Below are positions 47,885-56,096 of a DNA stretch of 64,000 nt, piece after piece. The notes under the pieces are model-generated. The model was not told the origin of the DNA and did not search any database. It saw only the letters and a list, made by a program, of their open reading frames with translations. The stretch lies in assembly GCF_001667585.1 (NCBI RefSeq), contig NZ_LZJZ01000032.1, forward strand, positions 62,001 to 126,000. The letters run 5' to 3'. The position numbers and the translations under genes are program-made. The stretch is from Mycobacterium sp. E2733 (GTDB lineage: Bacteria > Actinomycetota > Actinomycetes > Mycobacteriales > Mycobacteriaceae). Position 1 is the first letter of the stretch. The number at the start of each line of letters is the position of its first letter.

Positions 47885-50104
47885 TCACGACTTGTCCAGG
47901 TATTCGATCCGGTCAGTCGTCACGAAAGGCGCTGCCAGCGAAGCCAATTCGAGGTTGTCCGGATTATCGGCGTAGGCCCGCACGCAGAAGTCGCGCGCGG
48001 CCTCGATGACGTCGCGGTGGTCGGCCAGCGAGAGCAGGCGCAGATTGATCGCGCGACCGGACTGGTTGCGGCCCAAGACGTCTCCCTCCCGGCGCTCCTT
48101 GAGGTCAAGGTCGGCGAGCGCGAACCCGTCCAGGGTGGCGGCCACGGCGGAAAGCCGCCGGCCCGCCGGCGAATCCGGCGAAACCCAGCTGGCGAGTAGG
48201 CACAGGCTGGGATGCCGGCCGCGGCCGATACGACCGCGCAGCTGATGCAGCTGGCTGATGCCGAATCGGTCGGCATCCATCACCAGCATCACCGTGGCGT
48301 TGGGAACGTCCACGCCCACCTCGATGACGGTGGTGCACACCAGCACATCGATCTCACCGGCCCGAAACGCCGCCATCGCGGCATCCTTGTCGTCGGCGGA
48401 CAACCGCCCGTGCATCAGTCCCAGACGCAGATTCGCCAGCTCGCCGGAACGCAGCCGGGCGTAAAGACCTTCGGCGGTTTCCGACGGTCTGACATTCTGC
48501 TCCTGCTTGTCCGCGTCGTCGGTCTCGTCGATCCGCGGTGCCACCACGTAGGCCTGGCGTCCGGCGGCAATCTCTTCGGTGATGCGCCGCCAGGCGCGCT
48601 CGAGCCACGCGGGCTTGTCCTTGACGAAGATGACGTTGCTGGTGATCGGCTGGCGTCCGCGCGGAAGCTCGCGCAACGTCGAGGTTTCCAGGTCGCCGTA
48701 TACGGTCAACGCGACCGTACGCGGTATCGGCGTCGCCGTCATCACCAGCAGATGTGGGGTGACGCCGGGGCGGGCCTTGGCGCGCAACTGGTCGCGCTGT
48801 TCGACACCGAAGCGGTGTTGCTCGTCGACCACCACCATGCCCAGGTTGTGGAATTCCACCGCGTCCTGCAACAGCGCATGCGTGCCGACGACGACCCCTA
48901 CCTGGCCACTTGCCACCTCGTCACGGACCTGCTTCTTCTGCGCCGCCGTCATGGAACCGGTGAGCAGGGCGACCCGGGTCGCGTTGTCCGCTCCGCCCAG
49001 CTGGCCCGCCATCGCCAAGGGGCCGAGCACGTCATTGATTGACCGTAAGTGTTGGGCGGCAAGGACTTCCGTGGGAGCAAGCAGCGCACACTGGTAACCG
49101 GCGTCCACCAGCTGCAGCATCGCCAGCACCGCGATGATGGTTTTCCCCGAACCGACCTCGCCTTGGAGCAGGCGGTTCATCGGCCGGGTGGCCGACAGCT
49201 CCTGCGCGAACACGTCGAGCACTTCACGTTGTCCCGCGGTCAGCTCAAACGGCAACCGCCGCAACAGTTCCGCGGACAGACCGTCGGGGCGCGGCGGCGC
49301 CGGGGGCCCCGATTCCGACAGCTCGCTGTGCCGGCGGGCGACCAGCGCCCACTGCAGCCCGACGGCTTCGTCGAAGGTCAGACGTTCCCGCGCGCGCCTC
49401 CGCGCCGACTCGTCCTCCGCCAAATGGATGTCGCGCAACGCCTGGTCTTCGGAGGCCAGGCCGTAGCGGCCGCGCAGGTCGGCGGGCAGCGGGTCATCCA
49501 CCGGATCCAGGACGTCGAGCACCTGACGCACGCATCTGAAGATGTCCCAGCTCTGCAGCTTGGTGGTCGCCGGATAAATCGGAAAGAAGGCCCGCTCGAA
49601 GGCCGCCATCTGCACCTCGCCGGTGGTGGCCTGCGAGGCGATGGCGATGTTCTTCAGGGAGCTGGTGCCGCGGTTCTTGCCGTCCGGGGAGTCGAGGATG
49701 AGGAACGCCGGGTGCGTCAGCTGCATGACGTTCTTGAAGAATCCGACCTCCCCGGAGAGCATCACTTTGGTGCCCTCGGTCAGATCTTTTTTCAGGTAGT
49801 TCGCGTTGAAGAACGTCGCGGTCACCTTGTTGCGCCCTGCCCCGAGGGTGATGCGGTGGCACAGCTTCTTCGGGGTCTTCTTCATCGGCCACGTCTTGGT
49901 TTCGGTGATCGTGTCCACGAGCGTGATGTGCTCGCCGGCCGGCGGTCGTTGATCGTCGGAGCCCCACCGGGTGGCGCCCTCGGTGTAGCTGCGCGGATAG
50001 TGGCGCAGCAGATCGTCGACGGTGCGGATCCCCAACTCCTCGTCGAGCTGGTCGGCGGCCTTGGCGCCCACCACGAAATCCAGCCGGTCGCCCAGCGAAG
50101 CCAC
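47885..50104 (-). CDS. recG: ATP-dependent DNA helicase RecG
   Basis: RecG remodels stalled forks and Holliday junctions. The 739-residue protein has the N-terminal wedge/OB domain (residues 1-280), Walker A GEVGSGKT near 305, the RecG-type DEQHRFGVEQ (motif II), MTATPIPRT (motif III) and the C-terminal DRFGISQLHQLRGRIGRG (motif VI) followed by the TRG-like end. The GTG start lies two bases after the DAK2 gene stop. The size equals Rv2973c (737). Confidence 0.96.
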   Translation of the reverse strand: MASLGDRLDFVVGAKAADQLDEELGIRTVDDLLRHYPRSYTEGATRWGSDDQRPPAGEHITLVDTITETKTWPMKKTPKKLCHRITLGAGRNKVTATFFNANYLKKDLTEGTKVMLSGEVGFFKNVMQLTHPAFLILDSPDGKNRGTSSLKNIAIASQATTGEVQMAAFERAFFPIYPATTKLQSWDIFRCVRQVLDVLDPVDDPLPADLRGRYGLASEDQALRDIHLAEDESARRRARERLTFDEAVGLQWALVARRHSELSESGPPAPPRPDGLSAELLRRLPFELTAGQREVLDVFAQELSATRPMNRLLQGEVGSGKTIIAVLAMLQLVDAGYQCALLAPTEVLAAQHLRSINDVLGPLAMAGQLGGADNATRVALLTGSMTAAQKKQVRDEVASGQVGVVVGTHALLQDAVEFHNLGMVVVDEQHRFGVEQRDQLRAKARPGVTPHLLVMTATPIPRTVALTVYGDLETSTLRELPRGRQPITSNVIFVKDKPAWLERAWRRITEEIAAGRQAYVVAPRIDETDDADKQEQNVRPSETAEGLYARLRSGELANLRLGLMHGRLSADDKDAAMAAFRAGEIDVLVCTTVIEVGVDVPNATVMLVMDADRFGISQLHQLRGRIGRGRHPSLCLLASWVSPDSPAGRRLSAVAATLDGFALADLDLKERREGDVLGRNQSGRAINLRLLSLADHRDVIEAARDFCVRAYADNPDNLELASLAAPFVTTDRIEYLDKS

Positions 50105-50106
50105 GG

Positions 50107-51819
50107 CTACTCGACCCCGATCAGCAGCGCATCACCGCGATGGCCGGTGCGGTACGTGACGAGCTCGGTTCCCGGGTGGTGGTCGTGCATGTGCTTTTCG
50201 AGGATGTCGCCCACGGCCGCAGACTTCTCGTCCGTGTCGACGTCGGCGCCGACCAGCACCGTCACCAGGTCACCACCGGAGGCCAGCAACAGATCGAGCA
50301 GGCCGATGGCCGCCGCGATTGCGTCGGCGGCCACGATCAGCACCTCATCCCCGGCGATCCCCAGGCCGTCGCCCGGCTGGCAGCGTCCCGCCCAGGTCAA
50401 CGCGCTCTCGGTCGCGATGCGCACCGATGCGTGCCGGGCCGCACCGGCGGCGCGGGCCATCGTGTAGCCGTCGTCCACCGCCTGCCGGCCGGTTTCGTGC
50501 ACGGCCAGCGCGGCCAGCCCCTGCACCATCGACCCCGTCGGGATCGGCACCACGTCGATACCCCAGCCGATGGCCGCGGTGCACCCGGCTACCAGCTCCT
50601 CGGCGGGCACGTAGCCGTTGGGCAGCACCATCACCTGCGCGGCACCGGTGTCGACCACCGCCCGCATCAGCTGGTGGGCGCTGATATTGGTGACCGGCTC
50701 GTTGGCGGCCGGATCGCGCTGCAGCACGCAGGCGCCTTCACCGCCAAACAGCTCGGCGGCACCGTCGCCGTCGACGACGGCCAGCACCGCGCGTTCGCGC
50801 GTCCAGCCGCCGGCCGGCAGGCCGGTGCCGCCGGAACTCAACGCAGAGATCACGATGCGGCTCAACCGCCCCGCGGCCAGCCCCGCCTCGACCGCGGCGC
50901 CCGCGTCGTCGGTGTGCACGTGCACCGAGTACGTGCGATCGGCCGACGACGGCGCGGCCGCGATGCCCACGGAGTCGCCCAGCTCCCCGAGCCGGTCGCG
51001 CAGCGCGTCCGCCGCGCCCGGGTCGCATCCGTCCAGCCGGTACATCACCTCGAACTGCGGCGCCGGGCGCTCGCCGGTGCTTTCCTGTTGCGGTGCCCGC
51101 GGCGACAGCTCGTACACGGTTCGGGCCGGCGCCTGCCCGGTGACGGTGGTGCGCAGGGCGTCCAGCAGGACCAGCAGGCCGCGCCCGCCGGCGTCCACCG
51201 CACCGGCGTCGGCGAGCACGTCGAGCTGTTCGGGCGTCTTTTCCAACGCGACGACCGCCGCATCACCGGCGGCGATGATCGCCGGGGCGAGCCCTTCCCC
51301 GGCCTGCGCGCACTCCCCGACCGCGTCCGCCGCGGCACGCAGGACCGAGACGATGGTCCCCGGGACCTCGTCGCCGCCCATCGAGGCGATGACCAGGTCG
51401 ACGCCGCGGCGCAGCGACGCCCCGAGGACGGCCGCGTCCATGTGGGGCAGCTCACCGCCGCAATCGGCGGCCGCGAGGGCGGTGACGTCGGCGATGCCGC
51501 GCAGGATCTGGGACAGGATCACGCCGGAATTGCCGCGAGCGCCGTTCAGCGCACCGGCCGACATCGCCGCGGCGGTCCGGGCGACGCACGCCGAGGCGGC
51601 CTCGGAATTGACGCCCGCGTTGGCCTCGGCCAGCGCCGATCGCATGGTGAACAGCATGTTGGCGCCGGTGTCGGAATCGGCAACCGGAAAGACATTGAGC
51701 CGGTTGATCTCGTCGATGTGGGTGATCAGGTCGCTGACGGCGGTGTGCGCCCAGTCCCGCAAGGTGACCGCGTCCAGCAGACGCTCCGACGGTCCCAGTG
51801 TTACCCACCTCCTCGACAC
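50107..51819 (-). CDS. DAK2/DegV-type protein, FakA-like, intact
   Basis: The 570-residue protein has an N-terminal DAK2 kinase-like domain (FPVADSDTGANMLFTM near 45 with Asp metal ligands, and NGARGNSGVILSQIL near 93). A second domain with SVHVHTDDAGAAVEAG and ALAVHE segments corresponds to the FakA C-terminus. FakA phosphorylates FakB-bound fatty acids in Firmicutes; the mycobacterial function is unproven. In M. tuberculosis it is split into Rv2974c and Rv2975c; here it is a single frame. The GTG start is a best guess since AGGAGG lies inside the first codons. Confidence 0.86.
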   Translation of the reverse strand: MSRRWVTLGPSERLLDAVTLRDWAHTAVSDLITHIDEINRLNVFPVADSDTGANMLFTMRSALAEANAGVNSEAASACVARTAAAMSAGALNGARGNSGVILSQILRGIADVTALAAADCGGELPHMDAAVLGASLRRGVDLVIASMGGDEVPGTIVSVLRAAADAVGECAQAGEGLAPAIIAAGDAAVVALEKTPEQLDVLADAGAVDAGGRGLLVLLDALRTTVTGQAPARTVYELSPRAPQQESTGERPAPQFEVMYRLDGCDPGAADALRDRLGELGDSVGIAAAPSSADRTYSVHVHTDDAGAAVEAGLAAGRLSRIVISALSSGGTGLPAGGWTRERAVLAVVDGDGAAELFGGEGACVLQRDPAANEPVTNISAHQLMRAVVDTGAAQVMVLPNGYVPAEELVAGCTAAIGWGIDVVPIPTGSMVQGLAALAVHETGRQAVDDGYTMARAAGAARHASVRIATESALTWAGRCQPGDGLGIAGDEVLIVAADAIAAAIGLLDLLLASGGDLVTVLVGADVDTDEKSAAVGDILEKHMHDHHPGTELVTYRTGHRGDALLIGVE

Positions 51820-52059
51820 CTAGCTTCCGGTGGGCGCCAGCGTAGCTCGGCGACCAGGCGACGGCTGCCGGTGACCACCACCCTCGCCGGCGGGGCAATC
51901 CGACCCATTGAGCCTAGCCAGACGGGACGACAGCGGTGGCGATCGTTTTGGTGGTTGCCAGGACAATCGGTATCCTGGTTCGGCCCGGGTCAGCCCGGGC
52001 TGTCCCGGCCACGTGTCAGACCGCCGAGCCGGACCCCCGAGATTTGAGGAGCTTGAACC

Positions 52060-52254
52060 ATGGCCGCTGTGTGCGACATCTGCGGGAAAGGCCCCGGCTT
52101 CGGTAAGTCGGTGTCGCACTCCCACCGCCGCACCAGCCGTCGGTGGGACCCCAACGTCCAGACCGTGCACGTTGTCACCCGGCCGGGCGGCAACAAGAAG
52201 CGGCTGAACGCCTGCACGTCCTGCATCAAGGCCGGCAAGGTCGTCCGGGGCTAG
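52060..52254 (+). CDS. rpmB: 50S ribosomal protein L28, zinc-type
   Basis: The 64-residue L28 protein has MAAVCDICGKGPGFGKSVSH with a CxxC and a second CxxC in NACTSCIKAGK, the zinc-binding C+ form. Mycobacteria also carry cysteine-free L28 paralogues elsewhere that are used under zinc limitation. The ATG follows GAGGAG at good spacing. It stands alone and is convergent with a mycofactocin-type SDR. Confidence 0.95.
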   Translation: MAAVCDICGKGPGFGKSVSHSHRRTSRRWDPNVQTVHVVTRPGGNKKRLNACTSCIKAGKVVRG

Positions 52255-52255
52255 G

Positions 52256-52322
52256 GGCGATCGCAAGCGCGGCGTAGCCGGGCGCTGGGGGCACCCCCGC
52301 GGAGCTGGGGGACTGGTCGCCA
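52256..52322. repeat. Dispersed GCGATCGC...GCGGCGTAGCCGGGCG element, copy 1
   Basis: GGCGATCGCAAGCGCGGCGTAGCCGGGCG is the same as in the element at 60376-60420, with ends GGCGA and TCGCC as inverted repeats. The middle part GGGGGCACCCCC and GGAGCTGGGGGA forms additional hairpins. It lies between convergent rpmB and the SDR gene and probably ends both transcripts. Confidence 0.6.
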
Positions 52323-52343
52323 CGCTCGGGCCAGAGCCCGCGG

Positions 52344-53165
52344 CTACATCACGACGTGCCCGGCATCGACGGGTATTGACACGCCCGTCACGTAGCGGGC
52401 ACGGGGACCGACCAGCCACAGTACCGCTTCGGTCACGTCTTGCGGTTCGACCAGCGGCACGTCGGGCAGCAACATCTGCGAGACGGCCGGGTTCGGGTTC
52501 TCCAGCATTCGGTTGACGACGAAGGCGTTGAGGATCATCGGCGTCATGACGCCGCTCGGATGCACCGAGTTGACCCGAATCTTGTGTGGCGCATAGGCAT
52601 TGGCCGCTGACCTCATCAACCCCACCACCCCGTGCTTGGACGCGGCGTAGGCGAACATCGCCGCACTGCCATCGCCGCCGCGGCCGGTCAGCCCCTGCGA
52701 CGAACTGACCAGCACGATCGACCCGCCCTGGCCCTTACGGATGATCGACGGCACCGTGGCCAACAGCGTGTGCCACACGCCCTTGAGGTTGGTGTCGACG
52801 ATCGAGGTGAACACCGGTTCGGAATGGGCTTCCGGGTCGCCGATCGCCACCACCCCGGCATTGGCGACGACGATGTCCACCTCCCCAAGGTCGTCGATTC
52901 CGCTTTGCACTGCGGCCTCCAATTGCGGCAGGTCGCGGACGTCGGCGACGAGGGGCACCACCTTCCGGCCCGCGGCTTCGACCAGCCGCGCGGTCTCATC
53001 GAGATCCGACTTGGTCCCCAGCGGGTAGGGAATGGCGTCGATGTCGGCGCAGATGTCCACGGCGATGATGTCGGCGCCCTGTTCGGCGAAGGCCACCGCG
53101 TGACTGCGGCCCTGGCCGCGCGCCGCACCGGTGATGACGGCGACCTTGTTGTCGAGTTCACCCAT
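52344..53165 (-). CDS. Mycofactocin-coupled SDR family oxidoreductase
   Basis: The 273-residue SDR has the N-terminal VAVITGAARGQGRSHAVAFA glycine motif (10-29), the acidic AVDIC end with the insertion typical of mycofactocin-coupled carveol-dehydrogenase-like SDRs (DIDAIPYPLGTKSDL), NAGVV near 107, and the YAASKHGVVGLM catalytic Tyr/Lys. Such enzymes keep NAD bound and pass electrons to mycofactocin; the substrate is unknown. It follows a second SDR gene with a two-base gap. M. tuberculosis has no such gene here. Confidence 0.87.
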   Translation of the reverse strand: MGELDNKVAVITGAARGQGRSHAVAFAEQGADIIAVDICADIDAIPYPLGTKSDLDETARLVEAAGRKVVPLVADVRDLPQLEAAVQSGIDDLGEVDIVVANAGVVAIGDPEAHSEPVFTSIVDTNLKGVWHTLLATVPSIIRKGQGGSIVLVSSSQGLTGRGGDGSAAMFAYAASKHGVVGLMRSAANAYAPHKIRVNSVHPSGVMTPMILNAFVVNRMLENPNPAVSQMLLPDVPLVEPQDVTEAVLWLVGPRARYVTGVSIPVDAGHVVM

Positions 53166-53167
53166 GG

Positions 53168-54058
53168 CTACACCTCCAGCTTCGTGCCGGTCTCTTGTTC
53201 GGCGAAGGCCACCAGGCGGGCGGCCGTGTCATAGTCGCAGGCGAGAGGCGACCGGCCGATCAGCACCGGGCCGCCGCGCAGGCCGAACCTGCCGCTGACC
53301 CCGACGTAGCTGCCCGGCGGCAGCGGTTCGCTGATGCAGTACAGCGTGGGCGCCGCGCCCTCGTCGATGTCGTTGGCCAGCCGGTCGGCCACCACCTTGA
53401 CCACTTTGTGGGCCACCGCCATCAGCGGCGAGTCGCCTATCTGCGACAGGTTCGAGGCGACCCAGCCCGGATGGGTGAGCTGGGTGACTATCGGCGACCC
53501 GGCGGCGCGCAACCGGCGGTCCAGCTCCAGGCCCCACAGCATCACCGCGAGCTTCGATTGCGCGTAGGCGCCCAGCCGGGTCCACTTGTGCCGGCGCAGG
53601 TGTAGGTCATCGAGGCGCAGCGTCGCCGACCGGTGCGCGTCCGAGCCGACGTTGATGATCTGCGCACGCACTTTGGGCAGCAGCAGGTTGGTCAGGGCGA
53701 ACGGGCCGAGCAGGTTGGTGCCCAGCGTCATCTCGAACCCGTCAACCGTGTCGGTGCGGCGGTCGGTCAGGGCGCCGGCGTTGTTGATCAGGATTTCGAC
53801 GTCGTCGTCGATCGAACTGGCGAAGGCGCGCACCGAGGACTGGTCGGCGAGGTCGACCCTGGCCACGGACGTCGAGCCGCCCATCTCGGCGGCGCGTTGC
53901 TCACCCAGCTCGGTGTTGCGCACCGCCAGGATCACCTGCGCCCCGGCTTTGGCCAGGGCACGGGCGGTGCCCAGCCCGACGCCGTTGGTCGCTCCCGTCA
54001 CGACGATTCGTTTGCCGGTCAGGTTGCCGAGCCGGTCCGGCGTCCAGGGTAGGGTCAC
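53168..54058 (-). CDS. Short-chain dehydrogenase/reductase
   Basis: The protein of about 296 residues is a retinol-dehydrogenase-like SDR with RIVVTGATNGVGLGTARALA, INNAGALTD, and the catalytic YAQSKLAVML. It has a C-terminal extension rich in Gly/Arg that resembles the light-dependent-protochlorophyllide-reductase-like mycobacterial group. Substrate is unknown. I chose the GTG at 54058; a TTG three codons upstream is alternative. It is followed by the mycofactocin-type SDR and is divergent from the SnoaL-like gene. Confidence 0.85.
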   Translation of the reverse strand: MTLPWTPDRLGNLTGKRIVVTGATNGVGLGTARALAKAGAQVILAVRNTELGEQRAAEMGGSTSVARVDLADQSSVRAFASSIDDDVEILINNAGALTDRRTDTVDGFEMTLGTNLLGPFALTNLLLPKVRAQIINVGSDAHRSATLRLDDLHLRRHKWTRLGAYAQSKLAVMLWGLELDRRLRAAGSPIVTQLTHPGWVASNLSQIGDSPLMAVAHKVVKVVADRLANDIDEGAAPTLYCISEPLPPGSYVGVSGRFGLRGGPVLIGRSPLACDYDTAARLVAFAEQETGTKLEV

Positions 54059-54077
54059 GGCGATCAAGAGTAATGGT

Positions 54078-54099
54078 CGGTTCTATGTAAATTGGACCG
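54078..54099. promoter_or_regulatory. Possible operator in the divergent gap of the accessory block
   Basis: CGGTTC-N10-GGACCG is a 22-base imperfect inverted repeat (five of six positions pair) around an AT-rich centre TATGTAAATT, in the 96-base gap between the SDR at 54058 and the SnoaL-like gene at 54155. CGGTTCT also recurs as a direct repeat at 20-base spacing (54078-54084 and 54098-54104). The size and position suit a TetR-type site. No regulator gene is in the block. Confidence 0.35.
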
Positions 54100-54154
54100 G
54101 TTCTGCCACCATTGTTCGCGGAAGCGGAGGAGATGGGCTCGAAGGTGGTTCCAC

Positions 54155-54598
54155 ATGAGTGACAGCGCAACAGAAATCACCAACCTCATCTACACCTACG
54201 CTGAGCTTCTCGACGGCGGGGACCTGGACGGCGTGGCCCGGCTGTTCGAACACGGCCGCATCTGCGGCGTGGAGGATGGCCCACCGGAGACGGTGTTCGC
54301 CGGGGCCGCCAGGGTCCGCGAGATGTATGAGATGGCCACGCGCATCTACTCCGACGGCACCCCGAAGACCAAGCACAACACGACCAACGTGCAGCTGCAC
54401 ATCGACGAGGCCCAGGGGACCGCCCGCAGCACGTCCTACTACTGCGTCACGCAGGCCACCCCCGACCTGCCGCTGCAAGTGATCGTCACCGGGCACTACA
54501 AGGACACCTTTGCGCGGGTGGATGGCGCCTGGCGGTTCGACAGCCGCACCATGTTCGTCGACCAGGTCGGCGACGTCAGCCAGCATTTGAAGTTCTGA
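54155..54598 (+). CDS. SnoaL/NTF2-like protein
   Basis: The 147-residue protein begins MSDSATEITNLIYTYAELLD and has the NTF2-like pattern (GDLDGVARLFEHGRI, STSYYCVTQA, GHYKDTFARVDGAWRFDSRT). Family members include ketosteroid isomerases and dehydratases and often lie with SDRs in lipid or steroid catabolic clusters. The ATG at 54155 follows AAGGTGG. The frame further upstream is rejected. It is the first gene of a rightward run of four. Confidence 0.83.
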   Translation: MSDSATEITNLIYTYAELLDGGDLDGVARLFEHGRICGVEDGPPETVFAGAARVREMYEMATRIYSDGTPKTKHNTTNVQLHIDEAQGTARSTSYYCVTQATPDLPLQVIVTGHYKDTFARVDGAWRFDSRTMFVDQVGDVSQHLKF

Positions 54599-54602
54599 TC
54601 GC

Positions 54603-54857
54603 GTGGACGCCCCGGGTCCGTTCGATTTCGCCTCCGTCATGGCCGACGCCCCACGCAAGGAGGCGCTCACCGACTGGGGCCCAGGCGAATTCGAGGGCCC
54701 GCTCCGTGTGTTGCTGGCCGACGGGCGTCCGCGTGAGGCGGCGCGCCCGGCCTACGCCCTACCGGCCTACGGCCTGCGGCCCGAGCAGGTGGATGAGCGA
54801 TTCAGGTTGTACAACAAGCGTTTTGGACACTATATCGGAGGAACAGCGCATGCCTGA
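54603..54857 (+). CDS. Small protein of unknown function, 84 residues
   Basis: The frame begins at a GTG four bases after the SnoaL-like gene's stop and overlaps the next gene by eight bases, which suggests translational coupling. It is rich in Pro, Ala and acidic residues (RKEALTDWGPGEFEGPLRVL, VDERFRLYNKRFGHY) with no cysteines, membrane segment or known motif. Its DWGPGEFEGPLRVL stretch faintly resembles N-terminal segments of mycobacterial sulfotransferase-like proteins, but this is not a firm assignment. I do not recognise it. Confidence 0.6.
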   Translation: MDAPGPFDFASVMADAPRKEALTDWGPGEFEGPLRVLLADGRPREAARPAYALPAYGLRPEQVDERFRLYNKRFGHYIGGTAHA

Positions 54858-56094
54858 TGACCCCGTCGCGACGAGATCACAGCACGAACAGGAACTGGCC
54901 GCCCTCGAGCTGATCGAGCACCCGGTCGTCAAGGCCGCCTACCAGACGGTGGCCGAAAATTGGCTGGGCCGTGCGAAGGCGTCCGGCGCGATGCGGGAGC
55001 GGTTCGACGACGCGTTCGCCGAGGTGATGTTCTCGGCGGCGGTGTGGTCGTCCAACCAGGACAAGCTGAGGCCGAAGGTCAGCTGCATCACCCGGCTGGC
55101 GCACCCCGTCGACGGCCGGCGCATCCCCGGATCACGTTGGGGCATCGACAATCCCGACAGCGTGTACCGGGTGATCCCGATCTCCGGCGACGAACGCTAC
55201 GAAATCCGCGGCCGGGTGGGCGAGCATCGCATGACCGAGAACTACTTCACGCTCTGGGATGCCCACATGGGCACCGTCGACGTGCTGAATGGGCGCACCA
55301 TGCGGGTCGACTCCGACGGCAGCTTCACCATCACCGTGGACGCCAACCTCACGGCCGGGCGGCCCAACCACGTGCAGACCTCCCCCGCGGCGCACGAGTT
55401 CTACATCCGGGATGTGCTGCTGGACTGGGGCCGCGACGACCCCAATTACCTTGAGGTGCAACGGCTCGGGGGGCCGTCGGCGACACCGGCACGCACGCTC
55501 GACGAGCAGGCCGAGGCCACCGCGGCGATGATGGTGTACTTCGCCAACTTCACCGGCAAGCTCAGCCACGGCGTGTACAAGATGCCCCCCAACCATTTCA
55601 ACCTGGCCTGGTCGGCCGACAAGGTCGGCGCGATGCGCAACCAGGTCTACGTCATGGGCCGTTTCGACCTCGCGCCCGACGAGGCGTTCGTGGTGGACCT
55701 CAACGACGGTGGCGCCGAATACTTCACGGTGCCGCTGAGCAACATCTGGGGTACCACGCTGAACATCCTCGACCGCACCGGCAGCCTCAACAAGGCGCAG
55801 TCGGTGGCCAACGAGGACGGCAGCTATACCTACGTGATCGGGCCGACCGATCCCGGTGTGGCCAACTGGATCGACTCCGACGGCATGCGCGAGGGCATCT
55901 TGACCCTGCGCATGGCGGAATTCGGGGAGGCGGGTCCGCGCGAGGACCTTGGCGCTCGCGGGCGGGTGATCAAGCTGGACCGGCTCGACACCGAGGTGCC
56001 GCACCTGCCGCGGGTCAGCCCGCGGGAGCGGGCCGCCCAGCTCGCGGCCCGGCGAACCGCGTATCTGCGTCGCCTGCCGGAAGGGGCGATCTAG
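54850..56094 (+). CDS. DUF1214-type protein
   Basis: The 414-residue protein begins MPDDPVATRSQHEQELAALE, preceded by GGAGGAACAGCGC. It contains the DUF1214/DUF1254-like segments SVYRVIPISGDERYEIRGRV, GEHRMTENYFTLWDAHMG and, near the end, NWIDSDGMREGILTLRMAEF. No transmembrane segment is evident. This family often accompanies steroid or hydrocarbon oxidation genes in actinobacteria; the activity is unknown. It overlaps the preceding 84-residue frame by eight bases and is followed two bases later by an SDR. Confidence 0.8.
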   Translation: MPDDPVATRSQHEQELAALELIEHPVVKAAYQTVAENWLGRAKASGAMRERFDDAFAEVMFSAAVWSSNQDKLRPKVSCITRLAHPVDGRRIPGSRWGIDNPDSVYRVIPISGDERYEIRGRVGEHRMTENYFTLWDAHMGTVDVLNGRTMRVDSDGSFTITVDANLTAGRPNHVQTSPAAHEFYIRDVLLDWGRDDPNYLEVQRLGGPSATPARTLDEQAEATAAMMVYFANFTGKLSHGVYKMPPNHFNLAWSADKVGAMRNQVYVMGRFDLAPDEAFVVDLNDGGAEYFTVPLSNIWGTTLNILDRTGSLNKAQSVANEDGSYTYVIGPTDPGVANWIDSDGMREGILTLRMAEFGEAGPREDLGARGRVIKLDRLDTEVPHLPRVSPRERAAQLAARRTAYLRRLPEGAI

Positions 56095-56096
56095 CG

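Noticed and set aside
50140..52047. 635-codon open frame on the plus strand
   Set aside because: It is entirely antisense to the DAK2/FakA-like gene and has an arginine/glycine/histidine-rich sequence without motifs.
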